Below, piece after piece: positions 8,542 through 16,462 of a stretch of DNA of 64,000 nucleotides. The stretch spans positions 1 to 64,000 of the forward strand of contig JABVCK010000006.1 of NCBI GenBank assembly GCA_013540605.1, given 5' to 3'. The position numbers were made by a program, and so were the translations under genes. The stretch comes from Bacillota bacterium (GTDB lineage: Bacteria; Bacillota; Clostridia; Ch29). Numbering within the stretch: the stretch's first letter is position 1; each line of letters opens with the position of its first letter. The notes beneath the pieces were generated by a model. That model made no database searches, was not told where the DNA came from, and saw only the letters and a program-made list of their open reading frames with translations.

Positions 8542-9819
8542 ATGGTCATTGCGCTGTTCGCAAGTTTGGTTGTGTTCTTCATGATCAATATACCGATAGC
8601 TATCGCTATTGCTCTGGCCTCTATAGTGGCTATCGTGGTGCAGGGCAACATCCCCTTCATAATAGTAGTTCAAAAGATGTTCACAGCCACGGATTCCTTC
8701 CCGCTCATGGCTGTCCCGTTCTTCATACTGGGAGGATCCCTGATGGAATACGGCGGTATATCCCGAAGGCTGGTGGACTTTGCTTACTCTATTGTGGGCA
8801 AAGCACACGGCGGGCTCGCGCTTGTCGCAATAATCGCCAGCATGTTTTTTGGCGCAATCTCCGGCTCCGCAGCAGCTACCACCGCAGCCATAGGCTCGAT
8901 ACTGATACCTGCCATGGTAAGGAAGGGATATGACAGGAAGTATTCCACCGCAGTCCAGGCTGCAGCAGGCACTTTAGGGGTAATGATACCTCCGAGTATC
9001 CCCCTGGTCATATACGGAGTCCTTACAGGGGTCTCCATAGGAGCGCTTTTTATGGGTGGTATTGTACCGGGAATTCTGGTAGGCATCACGCTGATGGTAG
9101 TTGCATCCCGGATAGCAAAAAAAAGGGGCTATTCGGGAGACGAAAAGCCTAGTTTTCAGAGGATAGCTTATTCCTTTAAAAACGCTATACTTGCGCTGTT
9201 AATGCCCTTAATCATCCTCGGAGGTATATACGGGGGTGTCTTTACCCCTACCGAGGCTGCCGTGGTAGCGGTAGTTTATGGGTTTATCGTGGGTTTCTTC
9301 ATATACAGGGAGCTAAAGCTGAAGGACCTGTGGAATATCCTTGTCAATACAGTGGTAAGCACTTCGGTTATCATGCTTATCATAGCAACCGCATCCGTAT
9401 TCGGGTGGATTCTGGCGTCTCAGCAGGTCCCCCAGCTTGTTGCGAAAACCATACTGTCGTTTTCAACTAACCCTATAATTATACTCGCTTTAGTAAATAT
9501 ACTGCTTCTTTTCCTGGGTACATTCATGGAGACGGTAGCGGCGATAATAATAGTGGTACCCGTTCTGCTTCCAATAATTACACAGATTGGAGTAGACCCG
9601 CTGCACTTCGGTTTGATAGTGGTGGTAAACCTGGCCATCGGTATGGTCACTCCGCCTTTGGGGGTATGCCTGTTTGTCGGGTGCGGCATTTCGGATATAA
9701 CCCTTGAAGATATTTCAAGGGCAGTTTGGCCGTTCCTCATAGCAATGATTATCGACATATTGATAATAACCTATGTACCGGCAGTTTCAACGTTTTTACC
9801 CAGGATGTTGGGTATGTAG
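8542..9819 (+). CDS. dctM: TRAP transporter large permease
   Basis: DctM is the ion-coupled transport subunit of the TRAP system. The 425-residue protein is almost entirely hydrophobic, with about 12 membrane segments. It shows family motifs such as ATDSFPLMAVPFFILGG, GAISGSAAATTAAIGSI, MIPPSIPLVIYG and TPTEAAVVAVVYG, and a C-terminal MVTPPLGVCLFV. It begins at ATG 8542 directly after dctQ, with GGAGGGG at the dctQ end. Together with DctP it would import a carboxylate using a sodium or proton gradient. Confidence 0.95.
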   Translation: MVIALFASLVVFFMINIPIAIAIALASIVAIVVQGNIPFIIVVQKMFTATDSFPLMAVPFFILGGSLMEYGGISRRLVDFAYSIVGKAHGGLALVAIIASMFFGAISGSAAATTAAIGSILIPAMVRKGYDRKYSTAVQAAAGTLGVMIPPSIPLVIYGVLTGVSIGALFMGGIVPGILVGITLMVVASRIAKKRGYSGDEKPSFQRIAYSFKNAILALLMPLIILGGIYGGVFTPTEAAVVAVVYGFIVGFFIYRELKLKDLWNILVNTVVSTSVIMLIIATASVFGWILASQQVPQLVAKTILSFSTNPIIILALVNILLLFLGTFMETVAAIIIVVPVLLPIITQIGVDPLHFGLIVVVNLAIGMVTPPLGVCLFVGCGISDITLEDISRAVWPFLIAMIIDILIITYVPAVSTFLPRMLGM

Positions 9820-9841
9820 CTATTACGGAGGGGGGACAGGA

Positions 9842-10615
9842 TTGACAAAGCGCAGCAACATGGTACAATCATTGGTTAGAGCTTTGGATATTATAGAATT
9901 GTTGGACAGGGAAGGCGAGCTGGGCATAAGTGAAATAAGCAACACTCTCGGATTAGAGAAGACCACCGTGCACCGCTTGATTTCAACACTGAAATTCAAA
10001 GGTTACGTAGCGCAGAATAAATCCAACCAGAAATATTCAAACAGCTTCAAGCTGTTCGAGATGGGGAACAACGTAGTGGAGGGCCTCGGTCTGAGAAGAC
10101 AGGCCCAGCCCTTTATGGAGGAACTGGCGGAGAAAAGCCATGAAGCAGTGAATTTAGCTATACTGAACGGTAAGCACATGTTTTATATAGACAAGATTGA
10201 AAGCTCTGAGACCATAAAAGTCGACCTTAGGATAGGAAAAAGGCTGCCCGTCTATTGTACGGGATTGGGTAAGGCTATGCTTGCCTTTATGCCTGAAGAA
10301 AGGGTTCATGAGCTGTTCAAGGGAGAAACCTTTGTAAAGTATACAAAAAATACCATCGACAATGTTCAGGGGCTTATGCTTGAATTAAGGAGGATAAAAG
10401 CCCAGGGATACAGTATTGACAATGAAGAATATATCCCGGGGTTGGTTTGCGTTGCTGCTCCGGTCATGAGTTTTAGGGGAGAAGCTGTGGCGGCTTTGAG
10501 CGTAGCCGTTCCGAAATACAGGCTTGAAGAAGGAGAAAGGGATCTGGGCTGCCTGATCGGCCTCGTAAGAACTGCTGCTGAGAAGCTGTCAAGGGAAATG
10601 GGACACATGGGATAG
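9842..10615 (+). CDS. IclR-family transcriptional regulator
   Basis: This 257-residue cytoplasmic regulator has an N-terminal winged helix at about 6-65 (VRALDIIELL, LGISEISNTLGLEKTTVHRLISTL) and a C-terminal effector-binding IclR domain (MFYIDKIESSETIKVDLRIGKR is the dimer/ligand region, VYCTGLGKAMLA, GYSIDNEEYIPGLVCVAAPV). The start is TTG 9842 behind GGAGGGGGG. It closes the dctPQM run and is followed by a terminator, so it most likely controls uptake of the TRAP substrate. The ligand is unknown. Confidence 0.93.
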   Translation: MTKRSNMVQSLVRALDIIELLDREGELGISEISNTLGLEKTTVHRLISTLKFKGYVAQNKSNQKYSNSFKLFEMGNNVVEGLGLRRQAQPFMEELAEKSHEAVNLAILNGKHMFYIDKIESSETIKVDLRIGKRLPVYCTGLGKAMLAFMPEERVHELFKGETFVKYTKNTIDNVQGLMLELRRIKAQGYSIDNEEYIPGLVCVAAPVMSFRGEAVAALSVAVPKYRLEEGERDLGCLIGLVRTAAEKLSREMGHMG

Positions 10616-10648
10616 GGACACGGGGACAGGTCCCTTGTCCCATTTTTT
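10615..10648 (+). terminator. Terminator after the IclR gene
   Basis: GGGACAcGGGGA pairs with TCCCTTGTCCC and is followed by TTTTTT. It starts on the last base of the IclR stop codon. An identical stem with the same tail occurs at 12633-12667, and the stem occurs again at 44181-44207, so this terminator belongs to a dispersed repeat. Confidence 0.85.
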
Positions 10649-10700
10649 CTTGCGCCCGGCATGGGCTCATGCTTTGCCCTTTCATTAGGGGTAAAAGATA

Positions 10701-10764
10701 AAAATATAGAAAACGTATGAAAATTTCACGGAGGATTTTAACAAAACACAAAGAACTCATAGCA
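10701..10764 (+). repeat. 64-bp duplicated leader, copy 2, with a 32-codon ORF
   Basis: This copy matches 2045-2108 except for three substitutions. The ORF from ATG 10717 reads MKISRRILTKHKELIAKGV and continues to TGA at 10813-10815, so it is longer than copy 1 and overlaps the yhdT Shine-Dalgarno. Two of the three differences change the residue (L to S, Y to H), which argues against strong selection on the peptide. The RNA or DNA sequence may be what is kept. Confidence 0.65.
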
Positions 10765-10819
10765 AAAGGGGTGCCGCAGAAATACTCTAGATGGCGGGAG
10801 AGGCTTAGGAGGTGAAGTC

Positions 10820-11110
10820 ATGACTCAAAAAAGGACAGGCAAAGAATTTAAAGAGGATAAGAGGTACACACAGGCCAATAAAGAGGCCCTGATCGCCATA
10901 GGACTGTTTATTCTCAACTTTATTTGGTGGTACGGCTTTGCATACGGACTGGGGGCGCGTCCTGTGGAGGAGTATACATACGTAATGGGTCTTCCGGCCT
11001 GGTTTTTTTACAGCTGTGTAGCAGGGTTTGTTGTGTTTTCCTTTGCATCCTGGTTTATGGTCAAATTCCTGTTCAAAGACATACCGTTAGATGATAATGC
11101 AGAACAGTAA
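10820..11110 (+). CDS. yhdT: YhdT-family membrane protein (PanF partner)
   Basis: This 96-residue protein has two membrane helices, around residues 24-45 and 60-82. The sequence ALIAIGLFILNFIWWYGFAY and the GLPAWFFYSC segment match the YhdT/DUF997 family, which is usually encoded directly before the sodium/pantothenate symporter, as here. AGGAGGTGA precedes ATG 10820 by 5 bases. It is probably an accessory subunit or stabiliser of the SSS transporter. Its biochemical role is not established. Confidence 0.85.
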   Translation: MTQKRTGKEFKEDKRYTQANKEALIAIGLFILNFIWWYGFAYGLGARPVEEYTYVMGLPAWFFYSCVAGFVVFSFASWFMVKFLFKDIPLDDNAEQ

Positions 11111-11140
11111 TAAAATGCCTGAACGGAAAGGGGTTAATTT

Positions 11141-12613
11141 ATGAATAACACTGCGGTATTACTACCTATGATAGTTTATCTCGGAATAATATACTGGCTA
11201 GCCGTTTACACCAGTAAGCTGATAGCAAAATCCGGCGGTGGTTTTGTTCAGGAGTATTTTTTAGGCAGCAGGGGTATGGGAGGTTTTGTACTGGCAATGA
11301 CCCTTGTGGCGACATATACAAGCGCCAGCAGTTTTATCGGTGGCCCGGGGGTCGCATATAATATGGGGTTGGGCTGGGTACTGCTGGCGATGATTCAGCT
11401 CCCGACCGCCTTTCTTACTCTCGGGGTGCTGGGTAAGAAGTTTGCAATCGTCAGCAGAAAAATCAATGCCGTAACGATAAACGACTTCCTGTGGGAGCGT
11501 TATCAAAACAGGGGAGTCGTAATTCTGGGTTCGGTCAGCCTTATACTCTTCTTCGTTGCAGCAATGGTAGCGCAGTTTATCGGCGGGGCAAGGCTGTTTG
11601 AGGCTGCTACGGGTGTAAGCTACAATGTGGGGCTTGCTATATTTGCAGTAACCGTTATTGTTTACACAACGGCAGGGGGTTTTAGGGCTGTCGTGCTCAC
11701 CGATGCTGTGCAGGGAATAGTGATGGTGATAGGTACCCTTGCACTGCTGGTAGGCATAGTCAACTACGGCGGCGGCATGACGAATATAATAAACACTCTT
11801 AAGGCTGCGGATCCCGCTTTGATTACACCCTTTGGTCCCGGGAATTTCGTATCAAAGCCCTACATACTATCCTTCTGGGTATTGGTGGGCTTCGGCGTAA
11901 TAGGCCTGCCTCACACAGCCGTACGCTGTATGGGTTACAAGGATTCAAAGTCGATGCACAGGGCAATGGTGGTAGGAACCTTTGTGATAGGGTTCCTGAT
12001 GCTGGGTATGCACCTTGCGGGAGCGCTGGGCAGAGCGGTATTACCCGGGGTTACCGTTGGGGACCTGCTGATGCCCCAGTTAACCCTTAAGATTCTCCCG
12101 CCGGTGATTGCAGGGCTATTCCTTGCCGGGCCGCTGGCGGCTATCATGTCCACAATTGACTCCCAGCTTATACTGGCATCCGCCGCTATTGTCAAAGACC
12201 TGTACCTGAACTATATAAATCCGGGCATTGAAACAGCCCAGGGAGGCAGTAAAAGGCTGCAGAGAATCAGCTTTTATTCAACGGCCTTGATAGGCATCAT
12301 AGTGTTTCTGGCAGCAATCAAACCTCCGGAACTGATCGTGTGGTTGAACCTATTCGCTTTCGGTGGTCTTGAGGCAGCGTTTTTATGGCCGGTTATCCTG
12401 GGATTGTACTGGAAACGGGCCAATGCCGCCGGAGCCCTTGCTTCGATGGCAGTTGGCATCACGGCATATATTTACTTTGACCGTATGATCAAGAGGTTTA
12501 TGGGTATGCATATAATAGTTCCCGTTCTCGCTATTGCCCTTGTTGTGTTTGTTGCGGCCAGCCTTATGACCAGGGAGCCGGAAGAGGGGATAATACAGAA
12601 GTTCTGGGGATAA
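11141..12613 (+). CDS. panF: Sodium:solute symporter, PanF (pantothenate) type
   Basis: This 490-residue SSS-family permease has about 13 membrane segments. Family features include FLGSRGMGGFVLAMTLVATY, the SSS motif AGGFRAVVLTDAVQGIVM and the sodium-site region AGPLAAIMSTIDSQLI. The YhdT partner upstream and panB/panE nearby favour pantothenate as substrate. PanF can be confused with proline and other SSS carriers, so the substrate is likely rather than proven. Import would replace the missing panC/panD steps if those are absent from the genome. Confidence 0.88.
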   Translation: MNNTAVLLPMIVYLGIIYWLAVYTSKLIAKSGGGFVQEYFLGSRGMGGFVLAMTLVATYTSASSFIGGPGVAYNMGLGWVLLAMIQLPTAFLTLGVLGKKFAIVSRKINAVTINDFLWERYQNRGVVILGSVSLILFFVAAMVAQFIGGARLFEAATGVSYNVGLAIFAVTVIVYTTAGGFRAVVLTDAVQGIVMVIGTLALLVGIVNYGGGMTNIINTLKAADPALITPFGPGNFVSKPYILSFWVLVGFGVIGLPHTAVRCMGYKDSKSMHRAMVVGTFVIGFLMLGMHLAGALGRAVLPGVTVGDLLMPQLTLKILPPVIAGLFLAGPLAAIMSTIDSQLILASAAIVKDLYLNYINPGIETAQGGSKRLQRISFYSTALIGIIVFLAAIKPPELIVWLNLFAFGGLEAAFLWPVILGLYWKRANAAGALASMAVGITAYIYFDRMIKRFMGMHIIVPVLAIALVVFVAASLMTREPEEGIIQKFWG

Positions 12614-12632
12614 CCGTTCCCTGTGCCATCAT

Positions 12633-12667
12633 GGGACACGGGGACAGGTCCCTTGTCCCATTTTTTC
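12633..12667 (+). terminator. Terminator after panF
   Basis: This is the same GGGACACGGGGA / TCCCTTGTCCC stem as at 10615, followed by TTTTTTCTTG. The shared sequence continues downstream (CCCTTTCnnTAGGGGTAAAAGATA), so the repeat extends beyond the hairpin. Confidence 0.85.
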
Positions 12668-12699
12668 TTGCCCTTTCGCTAGGGGTAAAAGATAGAATG

Positions 12700-12708
12700 T
12701 GCTATAAT
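12700..12708 (+). promoter_or_regulatory. Extended -10 promoter
   Basis: TGCTATAAT is a perfect extended -10 box (TG, one base, TATAAT). No good -35 is visible 17 bases upstream. The flanking AATGTGCTATAATAT is repeated exactly at 31026-31040. It would drive the hypothetical membrane gene at 12751. Confidence 0.5.
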
Positions 12709-12750
12709 ATAATCGGAGTCAGGAATTGATGGCTGAAAGGATGGGTCCCT

Positions 12751-13239
12751 GTGAATATAATACTGAAGGAAAAGGACGAACAGGAGAAGATTTCAACTCC
12801 AAAGGCATTTATTTTTATCCTGGGCTTTATCCTTGCCGTTAATATTTTTGTGGCTGTGCTGAACAGAATGAAGCCGCTAGCGGCGGGACTATCCGGTATA
12901 GTGTTGATAGTTGCCGTGGTTTGGGTCACATATACGGTTATGAGCAGAAAGGTAACCGAATACAACTATGTACTTACAGACGAGGGCGTAGTGTTCGAAA
13001 AGGTCCTGGGTATAAGGGAGAAGGCTGTACTGGAGATTCCCTTTGAAGACATAGAGCATATAATACCCGCGGATCAAGGGAGAGAGTACGGTAAATACTA
13101 TTTCTTTTTATGCAATAGGAGGGCGGAAGGGAAATATATCCTGGGATATACGGATAAGGGGAAAAGCGTGGGCGTCATATTTCGCCCCAGTGATAAGATG
13201 GTGAAGGGCATTGCAGGGAAAACCGGAAGGGGAAGATAA
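12751..13239 (+). CDS. Hypothetical membrane protein with PH-like C-terminal part
   Basis: I do not recognise this 162-residue protein. Two membrane segments (about residues 12-32 and 38-58) are followed by a ~95-residue soluble part, rich in alternating hydrophobic strands, that resembles a bacterial PH-like fold (NYVLTDEGVVFEKV, FEDIEHIIPADQ, YFFLCNRRAEGKYILGYTD). It starts at GTG 12751 with GAAAGGATG upstream. It ends two bases before the convergent small HTH gene. Alternatives are not resolved by eye. Confidence 0.7.
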   Translation: MNIILKEKDEQEKISTPKAFIFILGFILAVNIFVAVLNRMKPLAAGLSGIVLIVAVVWVTYTVMSRKVTEYNYVLTDEGVVFEKVLGIREKAVLEIPFEDIEHIIPADQGREYGKYYFFLCNRRAEGKYILGYTDKGKSVGVIFRPSDKMVKGIAGKTGRGR

Positions 13240-13241
13240 GG

Positions 13242-13415
13242 CTACAGCCTTCCCGTCCGGCGTTTTCTTCTCTTTATTCTTTCTATCCATAACTCTTTAG
13301 ATATGTCTCTTAGGATATTCCTTACTTCGTTGACGCTAAGACCGGTTTCACCGGCCAGTTCAACGTCGCTTTTCTGCCTGAAGTTCCTTTTAATATACTC
13401 TCTTTCGTTGTTCAT
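13242..13415 (-). CDS. Small helix-turn-helix protein, 57 aa
   Basis: This short minus-strand gene opens with ATG at 13415 behind a strong GGAGGGATAAT and ends at TAG 13242. The product begins MNNEREYIKRNFRQKSDVEL, continues with AGETGLSVNEVRNILRD, which looks like a helix-turn-helix, and ends with a very basic tail (IKRRKRRTGRL). It sits between the hypothetical membrane gene (convergent) and the yaaO-like gene (divergent). It might be a small DNA-binding regulator of the latter. The function is not known to me. Confidence 0.7.
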   Translation of the reverse strand: MNNEREYIKRNFRQKSDVELAGETGLSVNEVRNILRDISKELWIERIKRRKRRTGRL

Positions 13416-13509
13416 ATTATCCCTCCGATAGAAATTTTCCCACCGTATGGGTAATTGTATGCGGTATCATAAATATTAAGACTTAAAGGAATAGAAAGGA
13501 GAAACTCGG

Positions 13510-14940
13510 TTGCAGAACAGAAGACCGCTGCTGGACGCCCTTATGCAGCATCTGGCGGAAAACCCGGTGAGCTTTCACGTGCCCGGACATAAATCCCAAT
13601 TTCCATATGGACATCCCGAAAAGGAATTCCTGTCCGGGATGTCGAAACTTGACCTGACAGAGCTCCCCGGTCTTGACAACCTGCACTGCCCTGCCGGAGC
13701 GATAAGGGAAGCCCAGGAATTGGCTGCGGAAGTATATGGTGTGGATAGGACGTACTTCCTGGTAAACGGGAGTACCTGCGGGATACTCGCGGCTCTGCTG
13801 GCGGCAGCACGTCCCGGAGAGTGCGTGGTGGTGGACAGGTTCAGCCATTCTTCCGTCAGCAATGGGCTTGCCCTTGGGAGGCTGACGCCTGCATACGTGA
13901 ACAGGCGGGTGGACTGTGATACGGGTATTCCCCTGTCCCTGGACCTGGAAGAACTGGAGCGCGTGATAAAGCAGCATCCCCGGGCCTCTGCGGTCATTGT
14001 GACCAGCCCGAGCTATTTCGGGATATGTTCAGATATAAAATCAATATCCGGCCTTGCCCATGATAATGGTATGATACTTATCGTGGATGAAGCGCACGGC
14101 GCGCACCTTAAGTTTTGCGGCCGGCTGCCCGAAAGCGCTGTTGACGCGGGGGCGGACATAGTCATACAAAGCGCCCATAAAACCCTTGCGGCAATGACAC
14201 AGGGGTCCTGGCTGCACGTAAGGGGGGACAGGGTGGATACCGGCAGGCTGGAGAGCATGCTCGGAATTTTCCAGTCAACCAGTCCTTCCTATCCGATAAT
14301 GGCCTCTCTGGATGCGGCCCGGGCAGTGATGGCGAGCGCGGGGGAGGACATGCTCAGCAGCCTTGTCCTGTGGGTAAGGGATGCAAGAGCAAAACTGAAT
14401 TCCGGAGGGAAAGGGTTTTTTTGTCCCGGCCTAGAATATTTTACCGGTAAAGGAGCCTATGCCTTTGATGAAACCAGGCTTATAATAAATGTAAGAAACG
14501 CCGGGATAACGGGTCTTCAGCTGGACTCAGCCCTAAGGGATAACGGCAGGGTATACGGGGAGATGTACGATTATGAAAACTGGCTGGGTATAGCAACGGT
14601 GGGAAATACCCAGGCTGACTTCAGGGCGTTGGTTCGTGCCTGTGAAACTATCCGCACAGCTCCGGGAACGGTACGGGATATGCCGGATTACAGCTGCTGC
14701 AACCCTCCGACGGTCTTAAATCCATGGGAAGTAATGGAAAGGAACAGCCGCAGAGTCCTGCTGGAAGAAGCCGAAGGCATGGTTTCCGCATCAGGGGTAA
14801 TCCCATACCCTCCGGGGATCCCTTTGGTTTGCCCGGGAGAAAGGATTACCCGGAATGTCATAGAAAGGATTAAAGAATATTCCCGCTTGGGCATTAGCAT
14901 AAAGGGTTGCAATAACGGAGAGATTGACGCAATATACTGA
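13510..14940 (+). CDS. Orn/Lys/Arg decarboxylase family protein (YaaO-like)
   Basis: This is a PLP-dependent fold-type I decarboxylase of 476 residues. It has the N-terminal FHVPGHK motif, YGVDRTYFLVNGST, the PLP aspartate in LIVDEAHGAHL, and the Schiff-base lysine in QSAHKTLAAMTQGS. The C-terminal domain has IPYPPGIPLVCPGE. The start is TTG 13510 with AAGGAGAAA upstream. Its position directly before tmk matches yaaO of Bacillus. The substrate (lysine, arginine or ornithine) cannot be read from the sequence. A paralogue is at 56626-58095. Confidence 0.9.
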   Translation: MQNRRPLLDALMQHLAENPVSFHVPGHKSQFPYGHPEKEFLSGMSKLDLTELPGLDNLHCPAGAIREAQELAAEVYGVDRTYFLVNGSTCGILAALLAAARPGECVVVDRFSHSSVSNGLALGRLTPAYVNRRVDCDTGIPLSLDLEELERVIKQHPRASAVIVTSPSYFGICSDIKSISGLAHDNGMILIVDEAHGAHLKFCGRLPESAVDAGADIVIQSAHKTLAAMTQGSWLHVRGDRVDTGRLESMLGIFQSTSPSYPIMASLDAARAVMASAGEDMLSSLVLWVRDARAKLNSGGKGFFCPGLEYFTGKGAYAFDETRLIINVRNAGITGLQLDSALRDNGRVYGEMYDYENWLGIATVGNTQADFRALVRACETIRTAPGTVRDMPDYSCCNPPTVLNPWEVMERNSRRVLLEEAEGMVSASGVIPYPPGIPLVCPGERITRNVIERIKEYSRLGISIKGCNNGEIDAIY

Positions 14941-14967
14941 CAAGATTATTTGCTGTGGAGGTATGTC

Positions 14968-15657
14968 ATGAAGGGAAAGTTAATAATAATAGAAGCAGGA
15001 GATGCCAGCGGCAAGGCTACCCAAACATTAAAGCTGTATAACAGGCTGAAGGACGAACGGTACAATGTTATGAGGGTAGAGTACCCGAATTATAAAAGCG
15101 ATTCTTCGGCCCTGATCAAGATGTATTTGAACGGTGAGTTCGGCAGCAGGCCGGAGGACGTAAACCCCTATGTAGCCTCAACCTTTTTTGCCGTGGACAG
15201 ATTCGCATCCTATAAAAAGGAATGGGAAGACTTTTACAACGGCGGAGGCATTGTGGTTTCCGACAGGTATACAACATCAAACATGATACATCAGGCAGCA
15301 AAAATCCAGGACAAAAAATTAAGGGACAGCTTTCTCGAATGGCTTTGGAATTTTGAGTTTGAACTGTTTGGTCTGCCGGTGCCGGACTGCGTTGTTTTTC
15401 TGAACATGCCTCCGGAGTTCAGCAGGAAGCTGTTGAAAGAAAGGAACAACAAGTATACCGGTGAAAAGGAAAAGGACATCCATGAGAGCGATCTCCGGTA
15501 CCTGGCCAACTCCTATAACAATGCCCTCGAAATTGCCGATAAATATAATTGGGATGTTGTGGACTGTATCGCTGATGGGATGCTTAGGCCCATAGAGGAC
15601 ATTCACCGGGAGATTTACCGGATTGTAATTGACAGATGCATAGCAAGTGACCAGTGA
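14968..15657 (+). CDS. tmk: Thymidylate kinase-like protein
   Basis: The expected role is phosphorylation of dTMP to dTDP. The protein has 229 residues, with the lid/LID-like segment KYTGEKEKDIHESDLRYL and the DRYTTSNMIHQ motif typical of Tmk. The P-loop reads IEAGDASGKATQ, so the first glycine and the residue after the lysine differ from the canonical EGxDGxGKTTQ. ATG 14968 follows GTGGAGG. The last codons (ASDQ, stop) lie inside heptad array B. It may be a divergent Tmk of Clostridia or a related deoxynucleotide kinase. Its position before yaaR-holB supports tmk. Confidence 0.85.
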   Translation: MKGKLIIIEAGDASGKATQTLKLYNRLKDERYNVMRVEYPNYKSDSSALIKMYLNGEFGSRPEDVNPYVASTFFAVDRFASYKKEWEDFYNGGGIVVSDRYTTSNMIHQAAKIQDKKLRDSFLEWLWNFEFELFGLPVPDCVVFLNMPPEFSRKLLKERNNKYTGEKEKDIHESDLRYLANSYNNALEIADKYNWDVVDCIADGMLRPIEDIHREIYRIVIDRCIASDQ

Positions 15658-15975
15658 ACAGTGGTTAGTTAACAGTTGTCAGATATTAGTCGGCAGTTGG
15701 CAGTTGACAGATGACAGTCGGCAGATGGCAGATGGCAGACGTTAGAAATCAGTTGACAGTTGTCAGATCACAGATGACAGACGCCAGGGCAGGGTTTTAC
15801 AGTAATACTCCAAAGGTCTACTCAGGTACCTGTGAACTGTGAACTGTGATCTAGCCCCTGCGATCTGCGATCTGCGATCTGCCGTCTGCGATCTATAACT
15901 ACGAACTACCAACTACGAACTACGAACTAACTGGTACCTGTGAACTGTGATCTGTGATCTATTACCCAGCACCTG
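15646..15975. repeat. Heptad array B (largest copy, two arms)
   Basis: The left arm has 20 uninterrupted 7-base units from 15646 to 15785, all beginning AG (for example AGTTGAC, AGATGGC, AGTCGGC). A core of about 45 bases begins AGGGCAGGGTTTTAC. The right arm has 14 uninterrupted units from 15831 to 15928 (TGTGAAC, TGCGATC, ACGAACT) plus a shorter block ending AGCACCTGCG next to the yaaR Shine-Dalgarno. Reverse-complemented left units read TGYCAWC and right units TGYGAWC, so the arms are nearly complementary. The array fills the whole tmk-yaaR gap. The tmk stop codon lies in the second unit. Confidence 0.9.
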
Positions 15976-15993
15976 CGTACTGGAGGTAATCCT

Positions 15994-16449
15994 ATGAAAA
16001 TCAGAGAGGTAGGATCCGGGCATTCCGGGGCAATACCCGCAAAGGGTCCGGATGAAAAGGGTGACAAACCAAGGGTTGATACAGGGGCTTTCAGGGATAA
16101 CCTTGTAAAGGCCAACTATGAAAGGCACGAGGAGAGAATTGCTGCCCTGATGCAGGAAATAGAAAAGCAGGGGGAAAGGCTCACTCAAAGCCTTAACCTC
16201 AAAGACCTCCAGGCCTTTAAGAGAAGCGTCAGGGATTTTATGGATGAGGCCGTTGAAGGCATGCTCAAATACTCAAAGGATTCTGTGCTGGACAGGAGAG
16301 GAAGGCACAGGATATATGTGATTGTTAAGAAGATAAACCGCAATCTGGAGGAGCTTACCGAAAAGATGAGGTCCGACCAGCGGGACAGGCTTGATATCCT
16401 GAAAAAGGTGGATAGCATCAAGGGTCTCCTCGTAGACCTGTACACTTGA
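15994..16449 (+). CDS. yaaR: YaaR family protein (DUF327)
   Basis: This 151-residue cytoplasmic protein is largely helical. The C-terminal half, with FKRSVRDFMDEAVEGMLKY and RIYVIVKKINRNLEELTEKM, is characteristic of YaaR. Its position between tmk and holB is conserved across Firmicutes. The molecular function is not established. ATG 15994 follows GGAGG at 15972-15976, where the Shine-Dalgarno directly abuts heptad array B. The small yaaQ/darA gene often found upstream in Bacillus is absent, its place being taken by the array. Confidence 0.9.
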   Translation: MKIREVGSGHSGAIPAKGPDEKGDKPRVDTGAFRDNLVKANYERHEERIAALMQEIEKQGERLTQSLNLKDLQAFKRSVRDFMDEAVEGMLKYSKDSVLDRRGRHRIYVIVKKINRNLEELTEKMRSDQRDRLDILKKVDSIKGLLVDLYT

Positions 16450-16462
16450 TAGGAGGATACCG

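Noticed and set aside
15646-15975. CRISPR array
   Set aside because: The units are 7 bases, directly abutting and variable, with no unique spacers and no cas genes.
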